Positions 52,540 through 60,947 of a stretch of 64,000 nucleotides of DNA are shown piece by piece. How positions within the stretch are numbered: the first letter of the stretch is position 1; each line of letters begins with the position of its first letter. The position numbers and the translations under genes were made by a program. Source of the DNA: Tenacibaculum aquimarinum (GTDB lineage: Bacteria; Bacteroidota; Bacteroidia; Flavobacteriales; Flavobacteriaceae); assembly GCF_022478115.1 (NCBI RefSeq), contig NZ_JAKGSC010000001.1, positions 930,001-994,000 on the forward strand. Reading direction: 5' to 3'. A model generated the notes under the pieces. The model did not search any database, was not told the DNA's origin, and was given only the letters and a program-made list of their open reading frames with translations.

Positions 52540-52935
52540 ATGGAAGAAACTAATAGACAACGAAAAATTGCTGGTGTATTACAGAAAGACTTGGTAGATG
52601 TACTGCAAAAAGCAGCGCAAGAAGGTATGCAAGGTGTTATTATTTCTGTATCTAAAGTACACGTTACTTCAGATTTAGGAATAGCTAAAGTATATCTAAG
52701 TGTTTTTCCTTCAAAAAATAGAGAAGATATAATTGCTGGTGTAAAATCTAATACAACACTAATTCGTCATGAATTAGCGCAGCGTACAAGACATCAATTA
52801 AGAAGAATGCCAGAATTGTTGTTTTTTGGAGACGATACTTTGGATTATATTGAAGAAATTGATAAATCCTTAAAAGGAGGAGATGTAGATCCTATTAAAA
52901 ACCCAGGTGTACTTCCACGTAGAAAGAAAAAATAG
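52540..52935 (+). CDS. rbfA: Ribosome-binding factor A
   Basis: The protein is 131 residues with the RbfA KH-like fold: TNRQRKIAGVLQKDLVDVLQ, SKVHVTSDLGIAKVYLSVFP and the signature RHQLRRMPELLFFGDDTLDY. It binds 16S rRNA helix 1 in late 30S assembly. It is 85 bases upstream of the LolE-type gene, a common flavobacterial order. Confidence 0.94.
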   Translation: MEETNRQRKIAGVLQKDLVDVLQKAAQEGMQGVIISVSKVHVTSDLGIAKVYLSVFPSKNREDIIAGVKSNTTLIRHELAQRTRHQLRRMPELLFFGDDTLDYIEEIDKSLKGGDVDPIKNPGVLPRRKKK

Positions 52936-53020
52936 TATTCATTTTACAGAAGCAGTAAAAAGTTTGCTGTACTTAATTTGTTAAATAAAGTTTTCAGTTA
53001 CTCACCACAAATAAAAAAAA

Positions 53021-54223
53021 ATTAAGTTTCCGCACTACATAGCTAAAAGGTATTTATTCGCTAAAAGCGGAAATAATGCAATTAATATAATAACTATAAT
53101 TGCTACTTTTGGTGTAATTGTTGGTTCACTAGCCTTATTTATAATATTATCTGGTTTTTCAGGATTAAGAACTTTTAGTTACTCGCTTTTAGATGCTTCA
53201 GATCCCGATTTAAAAATAACATCTATAAAAGGTAAAACTTTTCTATTTACTGATGATGAACAACAAGTTCTTCTTAATAATTCAAATATTACTACATTTA
53301 GTAAAGTAGTTGAAGAGCGCGTTTTTTTACAATATAATAACAAACAACATATAGCTTATATAAAAGGAGTAGATGATAAATACAATGAAGTTGTAGCAAT
53401 AGACTCTGTTTTAAATGTTGGTACTTGGTTAGATTCTGAATTTCAAAACACTGCTGTTATTGGGAACGGAATTTCCTATAAATTATCTCTCGGAATACTT
53501 AATTTTGGAGAGCCTTTAACTATTTCTGTGCCCAAGCCCGGAAAGGGATTTATAAATCCGGCAACTGCATTTAGAAGTGTTAAGACACAAATTATTGGCG
53601 TTTATGGAGGCTCAGAAGAGTTTCAGAATAAGTATGTTTTTACTGAAATAAACACAGCACAGGAGTTGTTGCGATATGACAAAAATCAACTTACAGGAAT
53701 AGAGATAAGACTGAACAATGCTTTGCTTTCAAAAGATGTTCAAGAAGAATTACAATTGAAATTAGGTAATTCTTTAAAAGTTGAAACAAGAGAGCAGTTA
53801 AATGAATTGTATTATAAAGTAATAAATTCAGAAAACTTTATCTCGTATTTAATATTTACTTTAATTGTAATAATTGCACTTTTTAATGTAATTGGCGCAG
53901 TAATTATGATGATTATTGATAAAAGAAAAAACCTAAAAACCTTAGCTAATTTAGGAGCAACAGTAAAAGAAATCAAGCAAATATTTGTAACTCAAGGTTT
54001 TTTACTTACACTTTTCGGAATGGCAATTGGTTTGTTTATTGGAGTAGTTTTAGTGTTACTTCAAAAAGAGTTTGGCTTTTTTATGATTACTCAAAATTTA
54101 CCGTATCCAGTAGATTTTAAGTGGTTTAACCTATTTGTAGTTATTGCAACAATTTCCGTACTTGGTTTTATTGCTGCAAAAATTGCAAGTTCAAGAATTT
54201 CTGCTAATTTTATTGAAAAGTAA
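53021..54223 (+). CDS. LolC/LolE-type lipoprotein-release permease with ATT start
   Basis: The full frame from 53021 gives 400 residues, the family length: KFPHYIAKRYLFAKSGNNAI, TM1 (IITIIATFGVIVGSLALFII then LSGFSGLRTF), a MacB-type periplasmic domain (about 45-280) and three C-terminal helices with the FtsX-like core NLKTLANLGATVKEIKQIFV. After an in-frame TAA at 53012-53014, the first ATG, GTG or TTG is the GTG at 53528, which would delete TM1 and most of the periplasmic domain. The ATT at 53021 aligns with the expected initiator Met of relatives, so I call it the start. It may be a rare AUU start or a damaged start codon. Confidence 0.8.
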   Translation: MKFPHYIAKRYLFAKSGNNAINIITIIATFGVIVGSLALFIILSGFSGLRTFSYSLLDASDPDLKITSIKGKTFLFTDDEQQVLLNNSNITTFSKVVEERVFLQYNNKQHIAYIKGVDDKYNEVVAIDSVLNVGTWLDSEFQNTAVIGNGISYKLSLGILNFGEPLTISVPKPGKGFINPATAFRSVKTQIIGVYGGSEEFQNKYVFTEINTAQELLRYDKNQLTGIEIRLNNALLSKDVQEELQLKLGNSLKVETREQLNELYYKVINSENFISYLIFTLIVIIALFNVIGAVIMMIIDKRKNLKTLANLGATVKEIKQIFVTQGFLLTLFGMAIGLFIGVVLVLLQKEFGFFMITQNLPYPVDFKWFNLFVVIATISVLGFIAAKIASSRISANFIEK

Positions 54224-54224
54224 T

Positions 54225-55226
54225 TTACCTAATTTCAGGTATAATCATATTTCCAAATTTACTTTCAACTTCATCAAAAGCAGCAAAAACATCTTTTGGA
54301 TCGTCTGAAGTAACCATTTTCATTCTATATTCTTTAAAATGAGGAATTCCTTTAAAGTAGTTTGTGTAATGTCTTCTGGTTTCAAAAACACCTAAAACAG
54401 GACCTTTCCAATCAATTGCCATTTGTAAATGTCTACGTGCCATTTCTACACGCTGTGCAATTGTTGGTTTTGCTAAATATTCTCCAGTTTTAAAATAGTG
54501 TTTTACTTCGTTAAAAAACCAAGGATAACCAATAGAAGCTCTACCAATCATGCAGCCATCTAAACCGTATTTATCGCGCATTTCCATTGCTTTTTCAGGA
54601 GAAGTAACATCGCCATTTCCAAAAACAGGAATGTGCATTCTTTGGTTGTTTTTTACAGCAGCAATAGGTTTCCAATCAGCATCACCTTTATACATTTGAG
54701 CACGTGTTCTTCCATGAATAGAAATTGCTGCACAACCAACATCTTGTAAACGTTCTGCAACTTCTACAATTCTAATAGAATCGTGATCCCAACCCAAACG
54801 AGTTTTTACAGTTACAGGTAAATTAGTGTGTTTTACCATAGCTTCTGTAAGAGAAACCATTAAATCGATGTCTTTTAAGATTCCAGCTCCAGCTCCTTTA
54901 GAAACCACTTTTTTAACAGGGCAACCAAAATTGATGTCAATAATATCTGGGTTCGATTTCTCAACAATTTCAACCGTTTTTAGCATTGAATCTAAATTGG
55001 CACCAAAAATCTGAATTCCAACTGGACGTTCTTTTTCGTAAATGTCCAATTTCATAACACTTTTTGCAGCGTCACGAATTAACCCTTCCGAAGAAATAAA
55101 TTCAGTGTAAACAACATCTGCACCATTTTCTTTACATAAAGCTCTAAACGGAGGATCCGAAACATCTTCCATTGGTGCTAATAAAAGCGGAAAGTCTGGA
55201 AGTTCTATGTTACCAATTTTTACCAT
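54225..55226 (-). CDS. dusB: tRNA-dihydrouridine synthase (DusB-type)
   Basis: The protein is 333 residues, a TIM-barrel FMN enzyme with PMEDVSDPPFRALCKENGAD at the start, the catalytic Cys in DINFGCPVKKVVSKGAGAGI, VKTRLGWD, IHGRTRAQMYKGDADW and FGNGDVTSPEKAMEM. DusB-type enzymes reduce specific uridines in the tRNA D-loop. The gene converges on the LolE-type gene with one base between the stops, so no terminator fits between them. Confidence 0.94.
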   Translation of the reverse strand: MVKIGNIELPDFPLLLAPMEDVSDPPFRALCKENGADVVYTEFISSEGLIRDAAKSVMKLDIYEKERPVGIQIFGANLDSMLKTVEIVEKSNPDIIDINFGCPVKKVVSKGAGAGILKDIDLMVSLTEAMVKHTNLPVTVKTRLGWDHDSIRIVEVAERLQDVGCAAISIHGRTRAQMYKGDADWKPIAAVKNNQRMHIPVFGNGDVTSPEKAMEMRDKYGLDGCMIGRASIGYPWFFNEVKHYFKTGEYLAKPTIAQRVEMARRHLQMAIDWKGPVLGVFETRRHYTNYFKGIPHFKEYRMKMVTSDDPKDVFAAFDEVESKFGNMIIPEIR

Positions 55227-55261
55227 GCTGCAAATTTACTTTTTTTATGTGAATGAAAAAA

Positions 55262-55286
55262 CCTGCTAAATTTAAAATTTAACAGG
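55262..55286. terminator. Hairpin after the M28 peptidase gene
   Basis: A stem CCTGCTAAATTT / AAATTTAACAGG with one mismatch, preceded on the plus strand by AAAAAA (a U-tract for the minus-strand transcript). It sits 25 bases past the peptidase stop. Confidence 0.8.
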
Positions 55287-55310
55287 CTAATTAATTTTGT
55301 GAAATAAATA

Positions 55311-56534
55311 TTAAAACTGAATTTCAGTAATTACTTTTTTCCCTTTTCTATCAATCGTAACCTTTGTTTTATCACCTTCTTTAAAAACAGCTAAAGCTTT
55401 CATGTAAGTCATCATGTCTGTAACTTCATTTTTCCCAAGTTTTATAACTATATCACCTTTTTGTAAGCCAGCTTTTTGTGCTGGTTTTTCTTCGGAAACT
55501 CCATCGATACGCATTCCTTTCCCATCAAACATATAATCAGGAATTACACCTAAACCGACTTTAAATCTTGGTGTTTCTTCACTTTCGTTTTTTGTTTTTC
55601 TGAAAGCAAGTTTTCCATTGTCATTTAAATCTGTAATAATATTAAAGATGTACGTAGAAATTGTTTCCATTCCCTCATAATTCAGTTTTTCAGAATCGTC
55701 ACCAGGTTTATGATAATCTTCATGTTGGCCCGTAAAAAAATGTAAAACAGGAATATCTGCTAAATAAAAACTTGTATGATCACTTGGCCCAACTCCAGAT
55801 TCTTTTTGAATCAATTTAAAATTATCGTTATGAGATTTTAAAGTCTGTTTAAAAATAGGCGAAGTTCCTGTTCCGTAAACAGCCAAAGCAGAATCTTTTT
55901 TTAATCGACCAACCATATCCATATTAATCATATAAGAAACAGATTTAGTGTCAATAGTTGGGTTTTTCATAAAGTAATTAGAACCTAAAAGGCCCATTTC
56001 TTCACCAGAAAAAGCCATAAATAAGTAGTTATTCTTGGTGTTCTTCTTTTTTAATTTTGAAGCTAAATTTAAAAGGATAGCAATACCAGAAGCATTGTCA
56101 TCTGCACCGTTATGAATTGCTTTTATAGAATCTCTATACAAAGAGCCTTCGCCACCATAACCTAAATGATCGTAGTGAGCGCCAATAATTACGGTATTTT
56201 TTGCTTTGTTATTAATAAAACCTATAACATTATTTCCGGTAATAGTTCCGTCTCCATTTACATCAAATTGTACTTCACCGTGTGGATTTGTCTTTGGTTT
56301 AAATGAAAAAGGTTGTAAATAATCGTTTGTGCCTTTAGGTTGTAATCCAAGGTTTTTAAAACGTTTTGCAATATAAGTAGCAGCTTTTTTTTCGCCTTCT
56401 GTTCCTGTTTGTCTTCCTTCTAAAGCATCCGAAGCTAAAAAAGCAACATCCTCTTTAATGGTTACAGGGTTGTTGTTTTCGGTTTTACAAGCAATAAATG
56501 CGAAGAAAATCAATAGAATAAATAAACCTCTCAT
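55311..56534 (-). CDS. M28 family metallopeptidase lipoprotein with C-terminal PDZ domain
   Basis: The protein is 407 residues with lipobox FFAFIACKTE (Cys 16). The M28 zinc site is complete: HYD at 120-122, GADDNASG at 143-150 and SGEE at 176-179, with later Asp and His in MINMDMVG and LHFFTGQHEDYHKPGD. A PDZ domain occupies about 310-407 (AGLQKGDIVIKLGKNEVTDM). It should be an aminopeptidase or cyclase-type enzyme anchored in the envelope. It is divergent from the TolB-like lipoprotein gene with 40 bases between the starts. Confidence 0.92.
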   Translation of the reverse strand: MRGLFILLIFFAFIACKTENNNPVTIKEDVAFLASDALEGRQTGTEGEKKAATYIAKRFKNLGLQPKGTNDYLQPFSFKPKTNPHGEVQFDVNGDGTITGNNVIGFINNKAKNTVIIGAHYDHLGYGGEGSLYRDSIKAIHNGADDNASGIAILLNLASKLKKKNTKNNYLFMAFSGEEMGLLGSNYFMKNPTIDTKSVSYMINMDMVGRLKKDSALAVYGTGTSPIFKQTLKSHNDNFKLIQKESGVGPSDHTSFYLADIPVLHFFTGQHEDYHKPGDDSEKLNYEGMETISTYIFNIITDLNDNGKLAFRKTKNESEETPRFKVGLGVIPDYMFDGKGMRIDGVSEEKPAQKAGLQKGDIVIKLGKNEVTDMMTYMKALAVFKEGDKTKVTIDRKGKKVITEIQF

Positions 56535-56543
56535 AAGTTTTTA

Positions 56544-56551
56544 TATTTTTG
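56544..56551 (+). promoter_or_regulatory. -7 element of the TolB-like lipoprotein gene
   Basis: The sequence TATTTTTG matches TAnnTTTG and lies 23 bases before the ATG at 56575. No -33 TTG at the right distance. Confidence 0.45.
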
Positions 56552-56574
56552 CTAAATTATTAAAAAATCTAAAA

Positions 56575-57675
56575 ATGAGAGTACTATATATTCTTTTAGT
56601 TGCTATTTCAATTGTAGCCTGTAAATCTGAAAAGAAAAGTGATAAAGATGCAGTTTCTGGTGAAACTAGAAAATGGAATGGTGGATTGATTTTTCCAGAA
56701 GAAACCCACTTTAAAAACATGCGTCAAGTAACTTTTGGAGGCGATAATGCAGAAGCTTATTGGAGTTTTGATGATAAACAACTTATTTTTCAATCTAATA
56801 ATAAAAAATGGGGAGTAGAATGCGATCAAATGTTTTTAATGAATGCTGATGAAACTTTTAAAGATTCAATTCCACCAATGATTTCTACAGGTTTAGGAAG
56901 AACAACTTGTGCTTATTTCTTACCTGATAATAAAAGTTACGTTTATGGATCAACACATTTAGGCGGAGAAGAATGTCCGCCAGCACCGTTAAGAAGAGAA
57001 GGAAAATACGTTTGGCCAATTTATGAAACCTATGATATTTTTGTAGCAGATTTAAAAGGGAATATCACAAAACAATTAACAACAGAACCAGGTTACGACG
57101 CAGAAGCAACAGTTTCTCCAAAAGGTGATAAAATTGTATTTACTTCAATGAGAACTGGAGATTTAGAGTTGTTTACAATGAATATTGATGGTTCAGACGT
57201 TAAGCAAATAACAAACCAACTTGGTTATGATGGTGGAGCATTTTTCTCACCAGACGGAACAAAATTAATATTCCGTTCTTCAAGACCAAAAACAGCAGCA
57301 GAAATTAAAGAGTACAAAGATTTACTAAAAGAAGGGTTGGTACAGCCAACAGAAATGGAATTGTATATCTGTAACGCAGACGGTTCGGATTTAAAACAAT
57401 TAACAGATTTAGGTAACGCAAATTGGAGCCCGTTTTTTCATCCTTCTGGAAAAAAGATATTATTTTCTTCAAATTTCGAAGCAGAAAGAGGTTTCCCTTT
57501 CAATCTTTATATGATAGATTTAGACGGAAAAAACTTAGAGAGAGTTACCCATGGAGAAACTTTTGATGCTTTTCCGGTGTTTTCTAATGATGGAAAAAAA
57601 TTAGTATTTTCTTCTAACAGAAATAATGGAGGTGGACATGATACTAACTTGTTTATTGCAGAATGGCAAGACTAA
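56575..57675 (+). CDS. TolB-like WD40/PD40 beta-propeller lipoprotein
   Basis: I start at the ATG at 56575, which gives a lipobox (AISIVACKSE, Cys 16); the frame extends upstream to 56458 across the promoter and into the divergent gene, which is unlikely. The protein is 366 residues with repeated PD40-type units (SPKGDKIVFTSMRTGDLELF, SPDGTKLIFRSSRPK, HPSGKKILFSSNFEAERGFP, SNDGKKLVFSSNRNNGGGHD) forming a six-bladed propeller. Such proteins bind partners or peptides in the envelope. The neighbour is an M28 peptidase in the opposite direction. Confidence 0.88.
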   Translation: MRVLYILLVAISIVACKSEKKSDKDAVSGETRKWNGGLIFPEETHFKNMRQVTFGGDNAEAYWSFDDKQLIFQSNNKKWGVECDQMFLMNADETFKDSIPPMISTGLGRTTCAYFLPDNKSYVYGSTHLGGEECPPAPLRREGKYVWPIYETYDIFVADLKGNITKQLTTEPGYDAEATVSPKGDKIVFTSMRTGDLELFTMNIDGSDVKQITNQLGYDGGAFFSPDGTKLIFRSSRPKTAAEIKEYKDLLKEGLVQPTEMELYICNADGSDLKQLTDLGNANWSPFFHPSGKKILFSSNFEAERGFPFNLYMIDLDGKNLERVTHGETFDAFPVFSNDGKKLVFSSNRNNGGGHDTNLFIAEWQD

Positions 57676-57705
57676 TATATTTAGTTATTTGGTAACTTTG
57701 AAAAG

Positions 57706-57739
57706 TTGTATCTTTTCAAGACCAAAAAACCTATATTTG
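57706..57739 (+). promoter_or_regulatory. Promoter of lepA
   Basis: TTG at 57706-57708 and TATATTTG at 57732-57739 with 23 bases between, at the upper limit of the Bacteroidetes spacing. The lepA ATG follows at 57770. Confidence 0.6.
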
Positions 57740-57769
57740 CACACTATTTTTACAAATCAAATTTAACGA

Positions 57770-59566
57770 ATGAAGAATATTAGAAACTTTTGCATCATTG
57801 CTCACATTGATCATGGTAAAAGCACATTGGCAGATAGATTGTTAGATTATACTGGCGCAGTAACTGAGCGAGAAAAGAAAGCGCAGTTATTAGATAGTAT
57901 GGATTTGGAGCGAGAACGTGGAATTACCATAAAATCGCACGCCATTCAAATGGATTTTGAGCATAAAGGCGAAAAATTCATTTTAAATTTAATTGACACT
58001 CCAGGTCACGTAGATTTCTCTTATGAAGTTTCGCGTTCAATTGCTGCATGTGAAGGCGCTTTGTTAATTGTAGATGCTGCACAAAGTATCCAAGCACAAA
58101 CAATTTCTAACTTATACTTAGCGTTAGAGAACGATTTAGAAATAATTCCAGTACTTAATAAAGTAGATTTACCTTCTGCAAATCCAGAAGAAGTAACTGA
58201 TGATATTGTAGATCTATTAGGTTGCGATCCAGAAGAAGTAATTCACGCAAGTGGAAAAACTGGTTTTGGAGTAGACAATATTTTAGAAGCAATTATTGAT
58301 AGAATTCCAGCTCCAAAAGGAGATCCAGAAGCACCATTACAAGCCTTAATTTTCGATTCTGTTTACAATTCTTATAGAGGAATTGAAACGTATTTCCGTG
58401 TTTTAAACGGAGAAATCAAAAAAGGACAAGAAATAAAGTTCATGGCAACCGGTAAAAATTACTTTGCTGATGAGGTTGGAACTTTAAAATTACAACAAGT
58501 TGTAAAAAAATCTGTAAAAACAGGTGATGTTGGGTATTTAATTACAGGAATTAAAACTGCAAAAGAAGTAAAAGTAGGAGATACAATTACAGATGCACAT
58601 AAACCAACTACCGAAACTATTGATGGTTTTGAAGACGTAAAACCAATGGTTTTTGCGGGGATTTATCCTGTAGATACAGAAGATTACGAAGAGTTGCGTT
58701 ATTCTATGGAAAAACTGCAATTAAACGACGCTTCTTTGGTATTTGCTCCAGAAAGTTCTGCCGCTTTAGGTTTTGGTTTCCGTTGTGGATTCTTAGGAAT
58801 GTTGCATATGGAAATTATTCAAGAGCGTTTAGAGCGTGAGTTTAATATGACGGTTATTACAACCGTTCCAAACGTGTCGTACCACGCATATTCTAAGAAA
58901 AACCCAGAGGAAATAATTCTGTTAAATAACCCAACAGATTTACCAGATCCATCAAGATTAGATAGAGTAGAAGAGCCATTTATTAAGGCTTCAATTATAA
59001 CAAAATCGGATTTTGTTGGGCAAGTAATGAGTTTATGTATTGAAAAACGTGGACAAATTGTTAATCAAACGTATTTAACAACGCAAAGAGTTGAGTTAAT
59101 TTTTGAAATGCCTTTGGCAGAAATTGTATTCGATTTTTACGATCGTTTAAAAACAGTTTCAAAAGGATATGCATCTTTCGATTATCATCCAATTGGTATG
59201 AAAGAATCGAAATTAGTAAGAGTAGATATACTTTTAAACGCACAACCTGTTGATGCACTTTCGGCACTTTTACATGCAGATAATGCCTATACAATTGGTA
59301 AAAAAATAGTTGAAAAACTAAAAACATTAATACCAAGACAACAGTTCGATATTCCTATTCAGGCAGCAATTGGAGCAAAAATTATTGCGCGTGAAACTAC
59401 CAAAGCATTACGTAAAGATGTTACTGCAAAATGTTATGGAGGAGATATTTCTCGTAAACGTAAACTATTAGAAAAGCAGAAAAAAGGTAAGAAAAGAATG
59501 CGTCAAGTTGGTAATGTAGAAATTCCACAAGAAGCATTTATGGCCGTTTTAAAGTTGAATGATTAG
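57770..59566 (+). CDS. lepA: Elongation factor 4 (LepA)
   Basis: The protein is 598 residues, the usual length for LepA. The GTPase domain has [20 protein letters not shown] (G1), [17 protein letters not shown] (G2), [20 protein letters not shown] (G3) and [13 protein letters not shown] (G4). It ends with the LepA-specific domain ([40 protein letters not shown]). It acts on the ribosome to back-translocate or remodel stalled complexes. A small membrane protein gene follows 53 bases later. Confidence 0.97.
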   Translation: MKNIRNFCIIAHIDHGKSTLADRLLDYTGAVTEREKKAQLLDSMDLERERGITIKSHAIQMDFEHKGEKFILNLIDTPGHVDFSYEVSRSIAACEGALLIVDAAQSIQAQTISNLYLALENDLEIIPVLNKVDLPSANPEEVTDDIVDLLGCDPEEVIHASGKTGFGVDNILEAIIDRIPAPKGDPEAPLQALIFDSVYNSYRGIETYFRVLNGEIKKGQEIKFMATGKNYFADEVGTLKLQQVVKKSVKTGDVGYLITGIKTAKEVKVGDTITDAHKPTTETIDGFEDVKPMVFAGIYPVDTEDYEELRYSMEKLQLNDASLVFAPESSAALGFGFRCGFLGMLHMEIIQERLEREFNMTVITTVPNVSYHAYSKKNPEEIILLNNPTDLPDPSRLDRVEEPFIKASIITKSDFVGQVMSLCIEKRGQIVNQTYLTTQRVELIFEMPLAEIVFDFYDRLKTVSKGYASFDYHPIGMKESKLVRVDILLNAQPVDALSALLHADNAYTIGKKIVEKLKTLIPRQQFDIPIQAAIGAKIIARETTKALRKDVTAKCYGGDISRKRKLLEKQKKGKKRMRQVGNVEIPQEAFMAVLKLND

Positions 59567-59619
59567 ATATTTTGAATCTAAGTTATTAAAAACAAGAGTT
59601 AATAATCAAAAGTACGTAA

Positions 59620-59796
59620 ATGAAAAAATCATATTATCAAATTATAGGCATATTTATAATTATGATACTTACTTATTTCGTAAAAAATATTGATTACAAA
59701 GGCTTTTGGGTTCCATTTATTGTTGGATTTTTTTTTATAATTGGTCTTCTGTTTATTATCGGAACTTTTCCTAGAAAAAAACAAAACGATAGTTAA
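59620..59796 (+). CDS. Small two-helix membrane protein after lepA
   Basis: This 58-residue frame begins with ATG and KKSYYQIIGIFIIMILTYFV, followed by a loop (NIDYKGFWVPFIVG), a second helix (FFFIIGLLFIIGTF) and a basic PRKKQNDS tail. It lies 53 bases after lepA on the same strand and ahead of a terminator at 59849, which fits a coding gene on the lepA transcript. I do not recognise a family; with 58 residues this is a moderate-confidence call. Confidence 0.5.
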   Translation: MKKSYYQIIGIFIIMILTYFVKNIDYKGFWVPFIVGFFFIIGLLFIIGTFPRKKQNDS

Positions 59797-59848
59797 TCTT
59801 ATTGCTATTATTGCTTAGGCAGAAATCAATATAGAATTAAGAATCACA

Positions 59849-59880
59849 AACCTTTTTGAGAAGTCAAGAAGGTTTTTTTT
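59849..59880 (+). terminator. Intrinsic terminator of the lepA transcript
   Basis: The stem AACCTT / AAGGTT (with inner TGA/TCA pairing) is followed by eight T. It ends the plus-strand lepA plus small membrane protein transcript. Confidence 0.75.
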
Positions 59881-59951
59881 ATTTGAAGCTGTTTCCTGCT
59901 TTTCACTATATCTTTTTTAAGAAAAATAAAAAAGGATGCCGTTTCAATCAG

Positions 59952-60000
59952 GGCTAAGCCAGTTTGCAAACTAATTGTCATTCCTGCGTAGGCAAGGAAT
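59952..60000. repeat. Cluster of short palindromes (REP-like)
   Basis: Three inverted repeats in a row: GGCTAAGCC at 59952-59960, AGTTTGCAAACT at 59961-59972, and ATTCCTGC / GCAAGGAAT around GTAG at 59980-60000. The last resembles ATTCCTGC-type dispersed elements I recall from Bacteroidetes and other genomes. Its base composition is more GC-rich than its surroundings. Confidence 0.55.
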
Positions 60001-60029
60001 CTAAGGAAGTAGTTTTTTCAAAAAAAAAT

Positions 60030-60062
60030 AGACCTTTCAGGTTTTTAAAACCTGAAAGGTCT
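60030..60062. repeat. 33-base perfect palindrome (flavobacterial dispersed repeat)
   Basis: Arms of 16 bases (AGACCTTTCAGGTTTT and AAAACCTGAAAGGTCT) flank a single T. It lies 57 bases past the stop of the zinc peptidase gene. I recall similar sequences as dispersed repeats in Flavobacteriaceae; it could also serve as a terminator for that gene. Confidence 0.8.
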
Positions 60063-60119
60063 GCTTAAATAAGTGTTTTACTTTTAAAGTTTTTTTTACA
60101 ATATATAACTAGATTAAAA

Positions 60120-60812
60120 CTAATCTCTACTTGCCATTAACTTTAAAACCCAATACGCTAACATAGCTAAAGAACCTAAAGCAGCAACTAAATACGTTCT
60201 TGCTGCCCATTTTAAAGCATCTTTAGAACCCGCTAATTCTTCACGAGTAACAATATGTTTATTTTCTAACCAAGCCAAAGCTCTATTACTAGCATCATAT
60301 TCTACAGGTAATGTTATAAAACTAAATAAAGTTGCCATTCCCATTAAAACAACACCTGCAGCTAAAACCCAATAACCCATGTTAGATGCGGCTCCTAAAA
60401 CCAATCCACCCATAATTAAATACTGAGAAAATTTAGACGAAACATTTACCATTGGCACCAAATTAGAACGCATTGTTAACCATTTATAAGCTTGCGCATG
60501 TTGAATTGCGTGTCCAACCTCATGAGCAGATACTGCAGCAGCGGCAGCATTTTTCTGATTGTAAACACCTTCGCTTAAATTAACCGTTTTGTCTCTTGGG
60601 TTGTAGTGATCTGTTAACATTCCTGGTGTAGAAATTACTTTAACATCTGTAATTCCATGATCTGCCAACATTTTTTCAGCAATTTCAGCTCCGCTCATTC
60701 CATTTCTTAGGTGAACTTTAGAGTATTTTTTAAATTTTCTTTTTAAAGTATTACTTATTAATGAACTTAATAAGGTTATAACTCCAATTATTGCATAATA
60801 TTCTAATCCCAT
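60120..60812 (-). CDS. YugP-type zinc metallopeptidase, membrane protein
   Basis: The protein is 230 residues with an N-terminal helix, the zinc motif HEVGH at 97-101 in AAAAVSAHEVGHAIQHAQAY, two hydrophobic segments (about 133-165, NMGYWVLAAGVVLMGMATLF), and VEYDASNRALAWLENKHI, all typical of the YugP/Peptidase_membr family. It is an inner-membrane protease of unknown substrate. It is divergent from the asparaginase gene with about 135 bases between. Confidence 0.93.
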   Translation of the reverse strand: MGLEYYAIIGVITLLSSLISNTLKRKFKKYSKVHLRNGMSGAEIAEKMLADHGITDVKVISTPGMLTDHYNPRDKTVNLSEGVYNQKNAAAAAVSAHEVGHAIQHAQAYKWLTMRSNLVPMVNVSSKFSQYLIMGGLVLGAASNMGYWVLAAGVVLMGMATLFSFITLPVEYDASNRALAWLENKHIVTREELAGSKDALKWAARTYLVAALGSLAMLAYWVLKLMASRD

Positions 60813-60879
60813 TTTATAAATATATTTTTTAGTATGTGGTATTTTTCTTTAAAAGAAAGAAAACTTACCAAAGGTTGTT

Positions 60880-60887
60880 TATTTTTG
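60880..60887 (+). promoter_or_regulatory. -7 element upstream of the asparaginase gene
   Basis: The sequence TATTTTTG matches TAnnTTTG and lies 60 bases before the ATG. A TTG 2 bases upstream of the box is too close to act as a -33 element. Confidence 0.4.
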
Positions 60888-60947
60888 TTTGCTAAATTTA
60901 CAACATAAATTATTCCGTTTTTTAATTTCTTCGAAAAAAATGACAAT

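Larger units (their letters stand above)
59797..60119. other. 323-base intergenic region with hairpins and palindromic repeats
   Basis: The region holds the lepA terminator (59849-59880), a cluster of small palindromes at 59952-60000, and the 33-base palindrome at 60030-60062. The convergent genes on either side leave no room for a further gene. Confidence 0.75.

Noticed and set aside
53528..54223. Start of the LolE-type gene at GTG 53528
   Set aside because: It would remove the first membrane helix and most of the periplasmic domain; the conserved family start is present upstream in the same frame.
56458..56574. N-terminal extension of the TolB-like lipoprotein to 56458
   Set aside because: It runs through the promoter and into the divergent M28 gene, and it would hide the lipobox that begins at the ATG at 56575.
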